Source of the DNA: Amyelois transitella | Taxonomy: Eukaryota > Arthropoda > Insecta > Lepidoptera > Pyralidae | Assembly: GCF_032362555.1 (NCBI RefSeq) | Contig: NC_083507.1 | Coordinates: 4,777,001 to 4,841,000, forward strand | Direction: 5' to 3' | DNA: 64,000 bases | Shown here: piece after piece, positions 31,621 to 43,868 of the stretch | Layout: each line of letters begins with the position of its first letter | Position numbering within the stretch: the stretch's first letter is position 1 | Made by a program: the position numbers and the translations under genes | Notes under the pieces: model-generated | What the model was told of the DNA's origin: nothing | Databases searched by the model: none | Seen by the model: the letters and a program-made list of their open reading frames with translations, nothing else

Positions 31621-34600
31621 GTATACAGGTGCACGTAAACAGTCCATCTGATGGTAAGCGGTTACCTATGCTAAGAATGCAAATATAAAATGGCTTTATG
31701 CATCTACGTAATGATTTCACAACTTGGTCGACCACAGGGTACGATAGCGATTGTTAGAAAGCCCAAATAATCATCATAAATCTTAGTCAAGCATTATGTC
31801 TGACATGTCAAAAGTTGTAATACAAATTGACTCTTATTTTATTCCCCAGTAGTCGCAATGGATAGAATGGAATTATGTAGTAACGTTACAAATAAATGAT
31901 GTTAATCCAACGAATGTCCAACGTGATTACGATACAATACGAAATAAGTATATAATGCCGTTCACTATTTCAAAATGATCGCTTATCATTATTTTCTTAT
32001 CTTTCAAATTTTAAATTTGTTTTTTTCAATGCTGCAGATGGGCAATTTGCAAAGAACGGTAACAGCTTACCCTATTGCATAAATATAAGTAAAAACTAAA
32101 AAAAACAATATCTACCAAAGACTGGGTTATGTTTTTTTTAATGACTCACTTGTGGTTTGATGAAATTATAACGTTTAACAGATTCCGATTAATTTTTTTT
32201 TTGGATATTAGTTGAAAAGAATGCTTAAAAAATAGGAGTCTATGTATTTGGTTACTTACCACTCGTAGGTAGGTACTCCAGTGACAACAACCAAAGAGCA
32301 AAGTAAAATTTTATCAATCCCAGAAAAATTAAATTGACTTAGTCTCATTTCTAGCACACAAAAAATACCTATCGTTAAGCATGTTGTGTTACAGTAATTC
32401 AATTTAAACCACTGTTATTAAGGCTAGTGTGTCTTCGGCGATCTTGTTTATTTTCACCAGCACGTGTTGTATATTTTTTTTACTAAACATTCTTTATAAT
32501 GTATGAAGATCAACTCCATCCTTGCACTATCCTGGAACAACATATAACCACATAAACAACGTTGCCTTTTGATGTTTCAACGGGATTCTCAGCAATGCTT
32601 TTTTTCTCTTTCTGTGTATGGAAGTATAGATTCTCTCTCCTTGGACTAACGATAGGAGATTGTTGATAATTGAGCCAGATGCATACGTTACTTTTTTACG
32701 TCGGAATTAACGTAGGTTTGTACCATGGAAATGCATGAAGGTTGATTTAGTCCGATGAAAAATCATTTTTCCGCCCTTGAGAGATTTTACGACGACGGCG
32801 GACCCCGGGCACCGAAACACTCCCTGTGGGGGGTGCAACCGGGAATACGTAGAGATGAGAGAGAGAGAGATTTTATGACGTTCCCATTCAAAAGTTCGTT
32901 GCCTCCGGCGTGTAACTGGAATTTTTTTTCTTAGATCTTGATTACCACTCAATATGACATAGCGGGTATGGCGCCATTTTTTGCACCAGTCTTTGGTGTG
33001 GGCGGACTAACGCGCTATGCTAACGACATTTTTTGTCCTCTTGTAATATAAGTAATAGTTACTGAAGTCGGTTTCTAGCACAACATAAGTAAATTTGTTT
33101 ACGTTTGCGCTTTGATGAGTTTTATAAGTACTTAAAATACTAAATTTAAGTAAATAGCGTTTATGATAAAAAGTTACATTGGGATAATTGGTTGTGGATG
33201 AGCCCACGATGAGACTTTGTCTTTGACCTCCATTTCATTTATCAGCGCCAGTTACAACGCTTATTCACCTCTTATTTTGTTCTACGCAAGTAGGTACCTA
33301 TGTTGTACCAGTACTCCGCATCGGAGCACAATTAAACTATTTATTATTATTATTTATAAAAATAGATCTTATATCCATTGAACATAGCTGTCAATTATTC
33401 ATATTGGTCAACTCCCCCAGGCAAAACGAAAACGCCTATAGAAATCTGCAAATGAATACACTTTAATGGCAAAAGATAAGTATAATAATTTATCATTGAA
33501 ATTAATCTTGGCATAGGTATACCACAAAAAGAGCCTCTTGTTTCTCCAAAAGTGCAGTCCTCCTACAGGTACATTGCATCTTCTTACTAAGTAGCAGGGT
33601 GTTAATTACCTACTGGTAAAAATCAAAAAAGTCGGATTTGTTTAGCGACTTGTCATAGCATTGCTCAGAGTTTCTCAAACCATTGAACGGATTATATTGA
33701 AATTTTATACAAGGATTGTCTAGAAATACATTTTCTTAGGTTTGTTCTTCTAAAATTCTGGCTATACGAAAATCAGTTATTATCGCTACAATGACGTCCG
33801 AATCAGTTTGAGGAAAAGGTTGGTAAAATACCTTACGGAAGTAATTAATAACAGATAATCGACAAAACGACGACGCCACGCCAGGGTCGAAAGCCTCGCT
33901 TCTTCCATATTGAATATGGGAAGTAATTATCATCCACCATTCTCACTACCAACAAAAAATAATAGGTTTCATGTAAAATCCTTGGGTAACCAACCAGCCA
34001 ACCACGTCATGTCAGCTTATAAAGCTATTTCGAGTTCTCAAATCGTGATCGTGACTGCAAAGACCTAGCACCTCTGAGATCATTGTATAAGGTTTTTATC
34101 ACGAATGATATCCAAACAGATTGTGACATCATATCTTAATTCCCAAACGGCCGCATAATTATTTTTTTCAGTTTTTTTGTATTAGAACTTCCAACGATCT
34201 ATAGACAATTTTGTCGATGACCAATTTACCTAATGCGTTAAATCTATCGTAAATATATAACTAAAATTGTTAGTTTATTTCTTTTTACTGTTTTTATCAT
34301 TCTGTTTTCGTTATTTACATTATTGCGGATTCGAACCACAACAGTGCACCTGTTACCGCGATCTTGGAGTGGGGAAGTCGGATTTTCACACAATACTTAG
34401 GTACTCACCGTATTAAAATAAGGGGATAAGTAAAAGTAAGAAATTTAGCCCAATTGCTGATCTAATGAAAAAGACGTTATGAACCGTAATAAGTTTTATG
34501 GTACCTTAAAATGCACCAATGGTACTTACATAAACTAAATAATCACCTCATATGTAGGATATCCACAGGAAAAATGGAGTGGATGATTATCTAACTACCT

Positions 34601-34960
34601 AGCAGACTATACTGCAGCATTTCATCTTATACGTAGATTAGCTTTCTTCGTGAAGACTCTGGGCAGTATGGTCTAGTGCCTGATAAAGGCTTCTGCAAAT
34701 TGAACACCTTCATATTGCGAATTAATTTAGTCTAACTAATTTAATCTTTAAGCACCCCCGTAATCCATAAAATAAATTAAAGCTATATACAGGATATTAC
34801 AGCAATCATATTTTACTTCAACTAGAAATGTTGCATGATGAGCTGAGAACGCAACATACCATATTAAGCTGTATAACAATTCAATGAAGTCTAAAGTGGA
34901 TTAAAAGGTCAAACAAGCTTATTACTGAGTAGTAAAATAATTTACTTTATAATATTATAA
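31621..34960. other. Intergenic DNA with repeat fragments
   Basis: No supported gene. About 31632-31662 has a dispersed repeat word (CAGTCCATCTGATGGTAAGC). A GC-rich patch at 32770-32850 ends in a GA microsatellite (about 32857-32870), is open on the minus strand, and may be a transposon remnant. At 33310-33350 a CTCCGCATCGGAG palindrome followed by ATTATTATT looks like a retroposon 3' tail. Confidence 0.45.
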
Positions 34961-35650
34961 TCTATACTTATAATAAATCTGTAGAGAGGTCAATTCTGTA
35001 CATGGAATATATTTTCAAAATAACTATCAGGGGGTGATTAGTGATCGATAGTGATGCCAAAAATGCAATCAGTAAAATTTTTGTCTGTCTGTCTGTCTGT
35101 ATGTTATTTATAGAAACAAAAACTACTTGACGGATTTTAACGAAACTTGGTACAGTTATTCTTCATACTCCTGAGCAGGTTATAGTATACTTTTCATTAC
35201 GCTACAATCACTAGGAGAAGAGCAGTAAAAGGAAATGTTGGGAAAACGGGAGAAGTTACTTGATTTTTTAAGCTTCCGTCGCGTGTGCAGCCTTAATGGT
35301 TAAAGATACAGCGAAACCATGTATAACGGAAATATTCTACATAAAATTATTAAAAAAATATTCCAAGACAGCATAAGTCTATCTTTTATGGTTGACTCAG
35401 AATAACACGTGTAATTCCTAATAGCTTAGCAGTTCGGAGATTTCTGATTATATTTCTTTACTCTGATGTTTATAATACCAATAACACTCACACTCATTCA
35501 TAATTCTTATAAATTAATATAAGTACCTATTCAATAAAAAAAGAATCATCGAAATCGGTATAGAAACACCAAACTTATACATGAAATAAAATACCCTAAC
35601 AAGCCATCGCGCGTAAATACTGAATCATGCTATAGGGATTATTTTTGCGT
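34961..35650 (+). mobile_element. Second Helitron-like element (5' part)
   Basis: It begins TCTATACTTATAATAAATCT after A34960, followed by GTAGAGAGGTCAATTCTGTA, ..AACTATCAGGGGGTGATTAG.. and a GTCT tetranucleotide run at about 35083-35102. This start and the following body (CTACTTGACGGATTTTAACG, GTTGACTCAGAATAACACGT) match, from memory, a common lepidopteran Helitron. No 3' CTAG end with hairpin was found; the body stops where GC-rich jockey-like sequence begins. Length and identity are uncertain. Confidence 0.45.
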
Positions 35651-36410
35651 AACGGTTGCCGCGCTCGACGCGGCTAGCGGAGGCAGGGTATAAAAGGGGC
35701 AGGAGGCGAGCGCAAGCTTCATGACCAAGGCAGCCAGGGGGAGACTTCACGCAGTTCTCTCTTCCAGCCTCCCCCTGAGGACGAAGCTCGGGATCTACCA
35801 AACGTACGTCAGATCCCGCCTCACGTTCGCGGCCCCGGCGTGGTACGCATTCTGCTCTGAGACCAACAAGAGAAGACTCAGAGCCCAAGGAAACCAAAGT
35901 CTCAGAGCAGTCGTCGGAGCCCCGCGCTACGTGAGGAACTCGACGATGCTCAGGGACTTGAAGTGGGAGAACCTAGATATTCGAGAGGGCGGACGCGTCA
36001 TCACACAGCCACCTGCGCGGCATCGCGCCGCTGCACTCCGCTCCCTCCGGGCCGTCGGGTGAAACCCTCCCCTCGCTGCCTTGCGGCAGACGTCGTCGAC
36101 CAGTGACGACGCCGCCGCTGATGGGAACTCCCAGTGTATGAAGACGTGAAGACCCAGGCCGTCACGGCCGTCCCATCGACCTGCCTACAGTCGTAGGCAG
36201 CGATGATGCCATTGAAGAGGGCCAAAAGCCCTGACCAATCTACTCCGACTCCACTAAGGGAGTATGGGAAGACCCGACGACGCGACGGCAAGACAGTATT
36301 GCACAGGCGTTTCAACTTTATTTTCATTTCTTTTTCTTTTGTAAGTTGTAGGTACATATTTCTGGTTATAATTCTATTAGAATATATTTTTTAGTTTAAA
36401 TAGGCACTTA
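35650..36410 (+). pseudogene. 3' fragment of a jockey-like LINE reverse transcriptase
   Basis: A GC-rich block unlike its neighbours. The frame 35694-36062 contains MTKAARGRLHAVLSSSLPLR, TKLGIYQTYVRSRLTFAAPA, WY, then ..RAVVGAPRYVRNSTMLRDLK.., the C-terminal part of jockey/R1-type reverse transcriptases (LPL..K..IY...RS.LTYA.P.W). Upstream the frame is closed by a stop at 35691, so the copy is 5' truncated. The 3' part runs on without a frame to about 36410. It appears inserted in or joined to the Helitron-like element to its left. Confidence 0.75.
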
Positions 36411-36416
36411 GATTTA

Positions 36417-36714
36417 TCTATACTAATATTATAAAACTGAAGAGTTTGTTTGTTTTTTTTAATGTGCTAATCTCAAGAACTACTGGTTCGATTTGAAAGA
36501 TTATTTCTGTATTGAATAGACCATTTATCGAGGAAGGCTTTAGGCTTCCTCGATAAATGGTCGTTACATTATATAACGTCTAGATGCAACTATTAAACTA
36601 TTAGGAGCGAAGAAATAATGGAAAATGTGAAAAATTGTGGAAGGAGCATCCTTGAGGGCTTCAAAGATGCCCAAAATAACTATTCCACGCGGACGAAGTC
36701 GCAGGCACAGCTAG
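36417..36714 (+). mobile_element. Non-autonomous Helitron-like element, 298 bp, with internal palindrome
   Basis: Starts TCTATACTAATATTATAAAA after A36416 and ends GCAGGCACAGCTAG before T36715, like the copy at 500-764. Inside, a perfect 16-bp inverted repeat (36521-36536 and 36545-36560) surrounds an 8-nt loop. The first copy has only the left arm, so the right arm is a local inverted duplication. Confidence 0.8.
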
Positions 36715-36851
36715 TATATAATAATTATGGCTACACGTGCACACCGGCGAAGCTACGGGTAAGATCTGAAAAAACACAAATACATTTTACCCCTAAATTA
36801 GCAAAGCCCAGTGCGCAACTAGTATAATACGAGTATATTTAATATTTTACG

Positions 36852-37000
36852 CTTATAAACTTGGGATTCTTCTATTCTTCGACGGGTTAGCAACCTGTCA
36901 CTATTTGAATCTCAATTCTAAAATTAAGCCAAAACAGCTGAACGAGACTTATCAGAATTTTCAAGACTGGTGGCTCTGTCTACCACGCAAGATCAAGAAG
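36852..37000 (+). repeat. RTE-tailed SINE-like repeat (family A), partial
   Basis: TTGGGATTCTTCTATTCTTC, GACGGGTTAGCAACCTGTCA, CTATTTGAATCTCAATTCTA.., ..GGCTCTGTCTACCACGCAAG. The outer 5' part is missing. Confidence 0.75.
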
Positions 37001-37599
37001 ATTAGAAGAGATTTGTAAGCATCAAAATGGGTCTTCCTCTTGCCAAAATTCCTTTCACCTTTCCCTATTATCTTAATTTTTCTACTTTCTTAGACTTTTT
37101 AATGTTCAAACACATCTAATTTAAAATGCTTTAAAATCTTCATATTTCTGAGGACGGCTCCACCGGTCTCATACACGAGTAGGTACCTTTCAATTTTTTT
37201 TTCCTAATTTAAACTTTATGACCGCAATGTCTCCTATTCAGATAGGAAATAACAGGAAATCTCAAAGAAACATGCAAATATAATAAAGTTCAATATGAAC
37301 ATGTTTATTTTATTATCTAAAAATTGATAAAAGTATTATAGGTATATCTGCTCTTATTGTTTGTTTAACTTGCTTTGCGGGGTGAATTTCAGTAATATGC
37401 CACTAACTCAATATATTTTTTTTTGTATGCAAGATTATCAATCGAAAATATGTTATTAAATAAGACTTAAAATTGTATAAGCAATGCAACTAATCAGCAA
37501 ATAATAAGAGATATACCGATAAACATAAACAAAACACTGCTTTAAAAAGAACACCGCCAAGCGTCAATGGCTAAACAGACACATCCTTGATACCGCCAA
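37001..37599. other. AT-rich spacer before a GC island
   Basis: No frame or splice signal of note. Confidence 0.5.
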
Positions 37600-37984
37600 T
37601 GAATTCCCCCCAGACGCTGTTTAGTGCTAATCTTAGCCAGGACAAAAATGTCGGCATGGTCCTTTTTCCCGATTCTTCGTCTCAAGTCCGCCGCTTCCGA
37701 ATAGTGGTTCGGAGGGCGACACACGACGGGACGCACGCGAAGCGAAGCCCCGACCTGGCCAGTACGTTGCGTGTCGGCTCCGCAACTCCACGCGCCGCGC
37801 CACCGCTGTGCCATAAAACTGCCCCGTCGCAACTTGGAGATATAAGTGCACAACTGACGGATATTCCGTGAATCTCCGAACAGTGCTTCCAACCAACTAA
37901 AGTAACGGACCGCCCGCGTGCACCCTAGCCACGTTCATGTGGTTTTGGGACATTTGTGCCAGGAAAAATAAACATAGCACTCCG
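37600..37984 (+). promoter_or_regulatory. GC-rich island with a strong 5' splice site: candidate promoter and non-coding first exon
   Basis: From about 37660 to 37935 the sequence is rich in CpG and in G+C, in contrast to the DNA on both sides. It closes with CATAGCACTCCG|GTAAGTTT, an ideal 5' splice site on the plus strand (exon end 37984). Overlapping frames of 87-116 codons are open on both strands, as GC-rich DNA tends to give, and none resembles a protein. The simplest reading is a promoter plus untranslated first exon. The next strong plus-strand acceptor in front of a gene is at 55604/55605 (GT49 glycosyltransferase); the link is inference. Confidence 0.45.
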
Positions 37985-39500
37985 GTAAGTTTATTGTTTA
38001 AAAACGGATAATATCTAACCCTACCTGGAACAAGCTAAGGCACTCGAGCTAGTAACATTATGATAATGGGAATTTTTATAACGCTATTTATGTACATAAA
38101 CGAAAGTGAAACTGTTTTAATAGCAGTTTCTTTTTGGGAATTTATAACCGAAGCGAAGACAGTCATTCAGACCAATGTTATGTAGTCTTACAAACTAGTT
38201 TTGCTTGCGTGTGGCTACTCTTGAGTATCATTAATTTATGCTTAAACGACTGCCAATCTGGAACACCTCTATCCAATAAAAACTTGCTTGCTTGTCTAAT
38301 ATGATTAATTCTACTCATGAAAGTAAATAAAATTAACCCTGACTAATAACCAACAGAATTTATTTATCAAATAATATGATTATATGTATGTATGTAGGTA
38401 TGTACTAATGCAGAAAAATATTATGTCGTTAACTACTAATGACGTCCAGATAAATCCTTCCTAATCATAATCATTAGTTACTCATTATTTTAAAAAAGCA
38501 ACGCTAGAATAGTTTCTGATGATAACGAAATACCAAAACAACAACAAACCTATTTATATGAGAAGAAATCTATTTTGATATAAAAAAAATTGGATAGATT
38601 TCTTTAATTGCATATGAAGAAAAGAGTGTCAAACTGATAAAAAATACATTAATATTGCTTTAACATAAAGAAGTAATATAAAGTTAGTAGACAACCTACC
38701 AATAAAACAAGAAAAAAAAAACATCTAAATGTTGAGTATTGCGCAGATGTATGCCTTGCACAACCCAGCAATCTTTGGCAGACATCTACTGAGGCACCAG
38801 TTATCATCAGACGACGTTTGCTCCACTTTGTAAGATTTCTTAAGATGTTTTGATTTCAATAGCTTCATTGCTTACAACATATAATTAGGTCTCTTTATAC
38901 AGAAAACTAAAAATTAATTTAAAATTATGTTTATCAGTTCCTAGAACGAAATTGACTTCCGCGGTTTGCAAATATCCTGTCCAGTTGTGGTATACGACTG
39001 GTAACCCACACAGTTTTTGAAGGCAATAGACCCAAACGAGGGTTATGATACTGATAACTCAGGGCAATAAATGTTAATTTAACAATACATACTGTGTCCC
39101 TCCTCTTTGACATAAGTATAGGTATGGTTTTAGAAGAAAAACTTATTTATTTGTAAACACGTGAACTGAGCTTAAATTAATTGAAACCTAATTCATCTTC
39201 TGATGTGTTGCAAAAACAATATTTTCAAAAATAAATATTTAATTGCTAGTTTTTAAACTATTTAAAAGCAGCGGCTGGTTTACCAAGCATTAATTTCACA
39301 AATTTTAAAGTTGTCCAATCCAACATATGTCACGGTAACCATATGCAGTAAATGCGATTTCGAGCAAATATCGAGTATGTGCGTCACGGTTGAATCACGC
39401 CCCCTCTGTCGCTGGAATCAATAGAGCGGGACAATGGACCAGACGGACACTAAACAGGAGTGCCTCGGAGGTGGGAATTTCAATGAGGGAAGAGTTTGAC
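37985..39500. other. AT-rich DNA, no exon seen
   Basis: Contains a GTATGTATGTAG tetranucleotide patch (about 38385-38405). If the first exon at 37984 is real, this is its intron. Confidence 0.45.
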
Positions 39501-39508
39501 ATATGAAG

Positions 39509-39545
39509 TATAAATCCAGCTCTTTTTTGCGTGGAAAAGCAGTCT
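39509..39545 (+). promoter_or_regulatory. Candidate TATA-type core promoter
   Basis: TATAAATC (39509) is followed 32 nt later by initiator-like AGCAGTCTG (A39541). The upstream 150 bp is GC-richer (CACGCCCCCTCTGTCGCTGG at about 39396). Spacing and order fit an insect TATA/initiator promoter on the plus strand. No downstream coding exon is assigned. Confidence 0.4.
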
Positions 39546-39896
39546 GTAGTTTAGAATTCTGACCAAATATTCTAAATATAACATCATCAGGATCATCATT
39601 AAAGAAATAAGAAGTGTCCTTGTACTGAATTTCTCTTAATTTTATTTAAAGTTTTATTCATATTGTTTTTCCTTGATGTATACATAAATATATAAAGTTC
39701 AGGCAAATTTATAAAAAATATCTAAAAGGATTAATGTTCCACTAGATTCTGTAAGTATATGGATAAACCTAATAAACAAATGACCATTTTTAATTTTGAT
39801 TTCATCAATCTTCTCCTTGACTTCAGCACTTTCGTAGAAAATTAAATTTTTTTATTATAATTAATGTTTAACTGTTCTATTCCCATAAGTACCTAA

Positions 39897-39943
39897 CAAA
39901 TTTCACAACTTATGTACAAGCAGTACATAAGGTGTGAAATTTG
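39897..39943. repeat. 21-bp inverted repeat, one mismatch
   Basis: Arms 39897-39917 and 39923-39943 (CAAATTTCACAACTTATGTAC and its complement with one change) around a 5-nt loop AAGCA. Could be a fold-back remnant or a small-RNA-type hairpin; no other evidence. Confidence 0.6.
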
Positions 39944-40171
39944 TAGACTTTTTATTTTTCCGTAAGTTTATCTACACAATATAGTCAATGGAATACATTA
40001 CTAACTTCCTGAAAATTATTCCCGAAATAGGTAGGTATTATATCAAGTCGTCTGATATCTGATATCACATTGGAGATATGAGAATCATTGCGATATCGTC
40101 TTATCTTTGCATCCTTGGATATATTCCTAAGTACTTTTACATTAATTTATTTTTATAAATTTATCTTTGTG

Positions 40172-40385
40172 CTGCGTGGTTTCCGACACCAATAGAAAAA
40201 ATAGAAGGACAACTCATCTCTTTCCCATAGATGTCGTAAAAGGCGACTTAGCATATCCCGCTTATTTTGGAATTCTTTTTAAGGCGACGGGCTAGCAACT
40301 TATCACTATATGAATCTCATTCTATCATTCATTCAAACAGCTGAACGTGGACTCTTTTCAACAAGGTATGTATGTATGTATTATT
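40172..40385 (+). repeat. RTE-tailed SINE-like repeat (family A)
   Basis: GTGCTGCGTGGTTTCCGACA.., ..ATAGATGTCGTAAAAGGCGA.., ..GGCGACGGGCTAGCAACTTA.., ..AACAGCTGAACGTGGACTC.., ending in GGTATGTATGTATGTAT. Nearly full, somewhat decayed. Confidence 0.8.
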
Positions 40386-42097
40386 TTAAATTTAACTCAA
40401 AATAACCCCATAATAACCCCATAAAATAATCGTTTTCAAAGAAATAATAAAAAAATCATTCATATCTTTTCTAAGAATTGCTTTGAAAATTTATTATTAC
40501 CAACTAATTGAAAATTGTCTGCATTGTAATACTTTTATCTTATCAGACAATGCCTGGACTAGCGCAATGCTAGTGCAAACAGTAAAATGATATGGGGAGA
40601 TACCCGAACACATTAATAAAAAATATTTTTACAAGATATTCGAAGACAACAGGAAGATGAAATCTATCTGCAAATAATCTTAATAAATACAACACGTTGA
40701 ATCATAAAATGCAGTGTAAATAAAAAAATAGCTTAATACACATGCCTTAAGTTAGTTTTAAATTATTTAACGACTTAAAACATACATAACCTCTTTCCCA
40801 TAGTGGGAAAGAGTTTTCATAGTAGGTACCTCGTCCTGACCTTTTACCAGAACATTACCGATTTAATAAAGTTCATCTAGGCATTCCAAAACAAAAAATG
40901 AAAATTAACGGACTCTTATAAAAAACCTCTGGTCTAACAGGGTTTAGCAGAGCTTTTCTTCTAATCTCCATCTTTCTCTCTTTCTCTCTCTCTCTCACTT
41001 AATCTATTTGGTTATGATGGAAAAACCTGATGAGCAATAAGTTTTCAGATTTATGTACACGTTAACTTTTAATCAATTGAGTGTATCCTAAATATCGAAC
41101 GGATCCATAACACAAAGTTAAAGCTAATTTATAAATAATTGATACTAGTCAATTTGATGTTTTAATATTAATAGTAATTAAGGGGTAATTGTATCAATTT
41201 CCATTTCAAAAAATTGTTGCGTTAGTTCCTACGGTGAACATAGAATTAAGGAGTTAAAATAGAGCTATTGTCATTGGGGTATGTGTAGTACATTTTCTAA
41301 GGACAATCGTCAATAATAAGGATAGTGTCAATGACAGTCAATAGAATGGCTTGGCTCAGGTAGAAGGGTGTCATATTGACTGCCATGTGACCCTGTGTGC
41401 GTGCCTACCCAGACGCACTCTAAATGTCATTAAAGCCAAGGGCCTGTTACATTGCAGTAAATAGATAAAATTGCAGAATATTTGCAAAAAAATATTTCAA
41501 CTTCACAACATTGTATTAAATGACAACCAGTATGTATGCGTCCAATTTATTGATGCCTATTAAATCAATCGATTATGCCCCTGCTATTTGAGATCATACA
41601 TAAAAGCTGCATGTGTTAGTATTTTTATCACGTAAGTGCCTACATCATCTTATAAATAAAACAGCTTATGAGAAATTACATCAACAGCTTGCCTAGTGGG
41701 ATTACCCATTGTTCTCCCCCTCTTATGCCGGTATTAGTAATACTCCTATAAAAGTATTTGAGAATGGCCGTCAGAGCTGGCCTTAAATAATTTTTTTATT
41801 GTATCCTATCTAATATATATCTCAAACCTAACTCAAATTCATGGTCTTATCTTATATACTAGTCATTTAATCAATTACTTGTATTCCTTTATTTGATATC
41901 TAAAACTATTATGCTCAAACTTTAACAATTAGGTATAGACATAATTTATGTATTGTGTAGTCTAAGTTCAAACTGTAACTTTTAAAAGTAATAGATAAAA
42001 AAGAAATATTCTAGCCAGATTGCGTATAAGAAGTAGGTACCTACCCAATACAATATATTTGAGATAACATTACATTTTTAAACTTTTGGCTTCAAAG
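40386..42097. other. Intergenic DNA
   Basis: No supported gene. A CT-rich microsatellite lies at about 40971-40998. Confidence 0.45.
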
Positions 42098-42631
42098 ATC
42101 TCGAGGTTCGCAAAACTAAGAAAATGTTATACTCAATATACCTACTCTGAAAAGATTATACAAGTTCAAATATCTGATGAGACGACTTTCACTAATGATC
42201 AAATCCTTAGAGTTGGTGTAATAATAACGTGCTTTGGAGAAAGTGGTAGGTATAAATTGTGTTACTAAACATTCATGTTTAGTCAATTTTCGCAAAGGTT
42301 TATGCATTAGCAGGTATCCGTACCTATAATATTTCCAAGCCAGTACATGTCTGACATTTTTCACTTGTAAGAAGGCCAAATACCACTTGTGGCATTGTTT
42401 TCTGCAGCTGAAATTCGACATAACCCACTTGGCGATGTTAATCTGAATAAATCAAACGACAAACGGGCTCACACTGAGGTGTCACGTTTTTATGTCTGCA
42501 GTCTGAAGCTTTGTAAAGATAATGTCAATGAACTTTTTAATAAAATTAGTGACGTCTTTCTATGCATTGGCACTAAGTGTTATGTCCACTATTCACTTTC
42601 CTATTACTTTCCAAGATTTTTTGAAAAGTAG
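42098..42631 (+). CDS. Weak two-exon gene candidate, unrecognised
   Basis: Exon A 42098-42245 (after GGCTTCAAAG|, ending AGTG|GTAGGT) and exon B 42408-42631 (after TTGTTTTCTGCAG|, ending TAG) join in phase to give 123 codons: ISRFAKLRKCYTQYTYSEK..., then EIRHNPLGDVNLNKSNDK.., then CKDNVNELFNKISDVFLCIG... The acceptor of exon B is good and the phase fits. However, the region is AT-rich, no start codon is seen, and exon B is also open without splicing. A 101-codon frame on the minus strand overlaps it. No family resemblance. It may be a partial gene or chance. Confidence 0.25.
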
Positions 42632-43675
42632 TTGATAGACTGGGATATGAAGATTCCGTGTTAGTTGGTGACAATTCCACATATATACTTGTAAGATCTT
42701 AAATAGATTAAATGCGGTGGATTATCTGAGTGACATCAGTAGGCACAGAGGCATATGGCCCATTAATATAAAGGTTGTATTATAGGCAATATTTACCAAC
42801 CACGCCTTGGAATTGAAACATAAAGATGTTCCAATTTATTTTATATCATTCTATTCAAAAATTCTTTCGACGACGAATTAGGAATTTTTACAACCTGCGC
42901 ATGTAGAGAAAGAACATTTTTAGTCCGTGCAACAGCTAAGCCAAAACACTTGTCATGAATTTAGTCAATAAAGCATTTTACTTAGATGCCATTTCTCGTG
43001 AATGTGTTACATGAGCGCCACTATCTCTATCTCCTTTTCAATATACTATACACGTAATAGCTTAAACTGCTACTTGATTTACTAAATCTTTGATAATAAT
43101 GTAGTGGATTCAGTAACCTGAGAGTGGCGCGCTGGAATGCCCGCCATATTAGGTTCAAGTTACTGTTGATATTGACGCAACTGGACACTCCTACGTGCGT
43201 ATGTATCTAAGTAATTACTTAACCACTTAACTAACTGCTGGGCAAAGGAAAATAGTTTACACTTGACATTGTACTAAAATTATATTTTATGTATAAGGTA
43301 AGGGTACTACTTTCTCAAACAATAACAAGATTTTGATTAAATATGAATTTTGATGGATGAAAATGAACCACTGTTTTGACAAATTTTTAGCAGGACTATC
43401 TATTATCTGAATCTAATCCGAAAACACTATTCCTTTATCATTTGCATTTGTTTGTCAATGTTTTTACCAAAACTTTAAAAACCTTAACTTGTATGGTATG
43501 TTAAGCATGTCTTGGAAAAAAAGGTACCTAAGACTTAAAGTTGTGGTGCTGCCAATTTACTATTTAAAAAAACATAATGTATGAATTAATAAACTACAGG
43601 AATATTTCTGCAGTTCATTTTCTTACTGAGGGTAGCACTGCCTTTCAAACCATTCCTAGAAATTCCAATTTTCAA
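42632..43675. other. AT-rich DNA, no exon seen
   Basis: A GC-richer patch at 43120-43200 (GTGGCGCGCTGGAATGCCCG) has no frame. Otherwise featureless. Confidence 0.45.
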
Positions 43676-43780
43676 AAAGTGACAGTATGCTAGCCTATAG
43701 CCTAAAAAAGAATTCCAAGTTTATATAGCCCCCTTAGTCGCTTTATATGACATCCATGAAAAGGAATAATCCTATTCTAA
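43676..43780 (-). repeat. Partial family A repeat
   Basis: GTGACAGTATGCTAGCCTAT, AGCCTAAAAAAGAATTCCAA, ..CCCTTAGTCGCTTTATATGA, ..AATAATCCTATTC. Confidence 0.7.
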
Positions 43781-43868
43781 ACCACACCTCCGAGAAAAAG
43801 GCGCGTTGTATATTTGTACTTACTTTGCAGGACAGTCAAGTCTGCCGAGCCAAGTAACCGAGCCTAGT

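Noticed and set aside
35686..35700. Strong TATA box GGGTATAAAAGGGGC
   Set aside because: It lies at the edge of a jockey-like LINE fragment, whose coding sequence explains it; a promoter would have to fire inside a truncated retroposon.
37542..37896. Overlapping 87-116-codon frames on both strands
   Set aside because: They arise from GC-rich sequence with few stop codons; translations have no family resemblance and contradict each other. Treated as a promoter/first-exon island.
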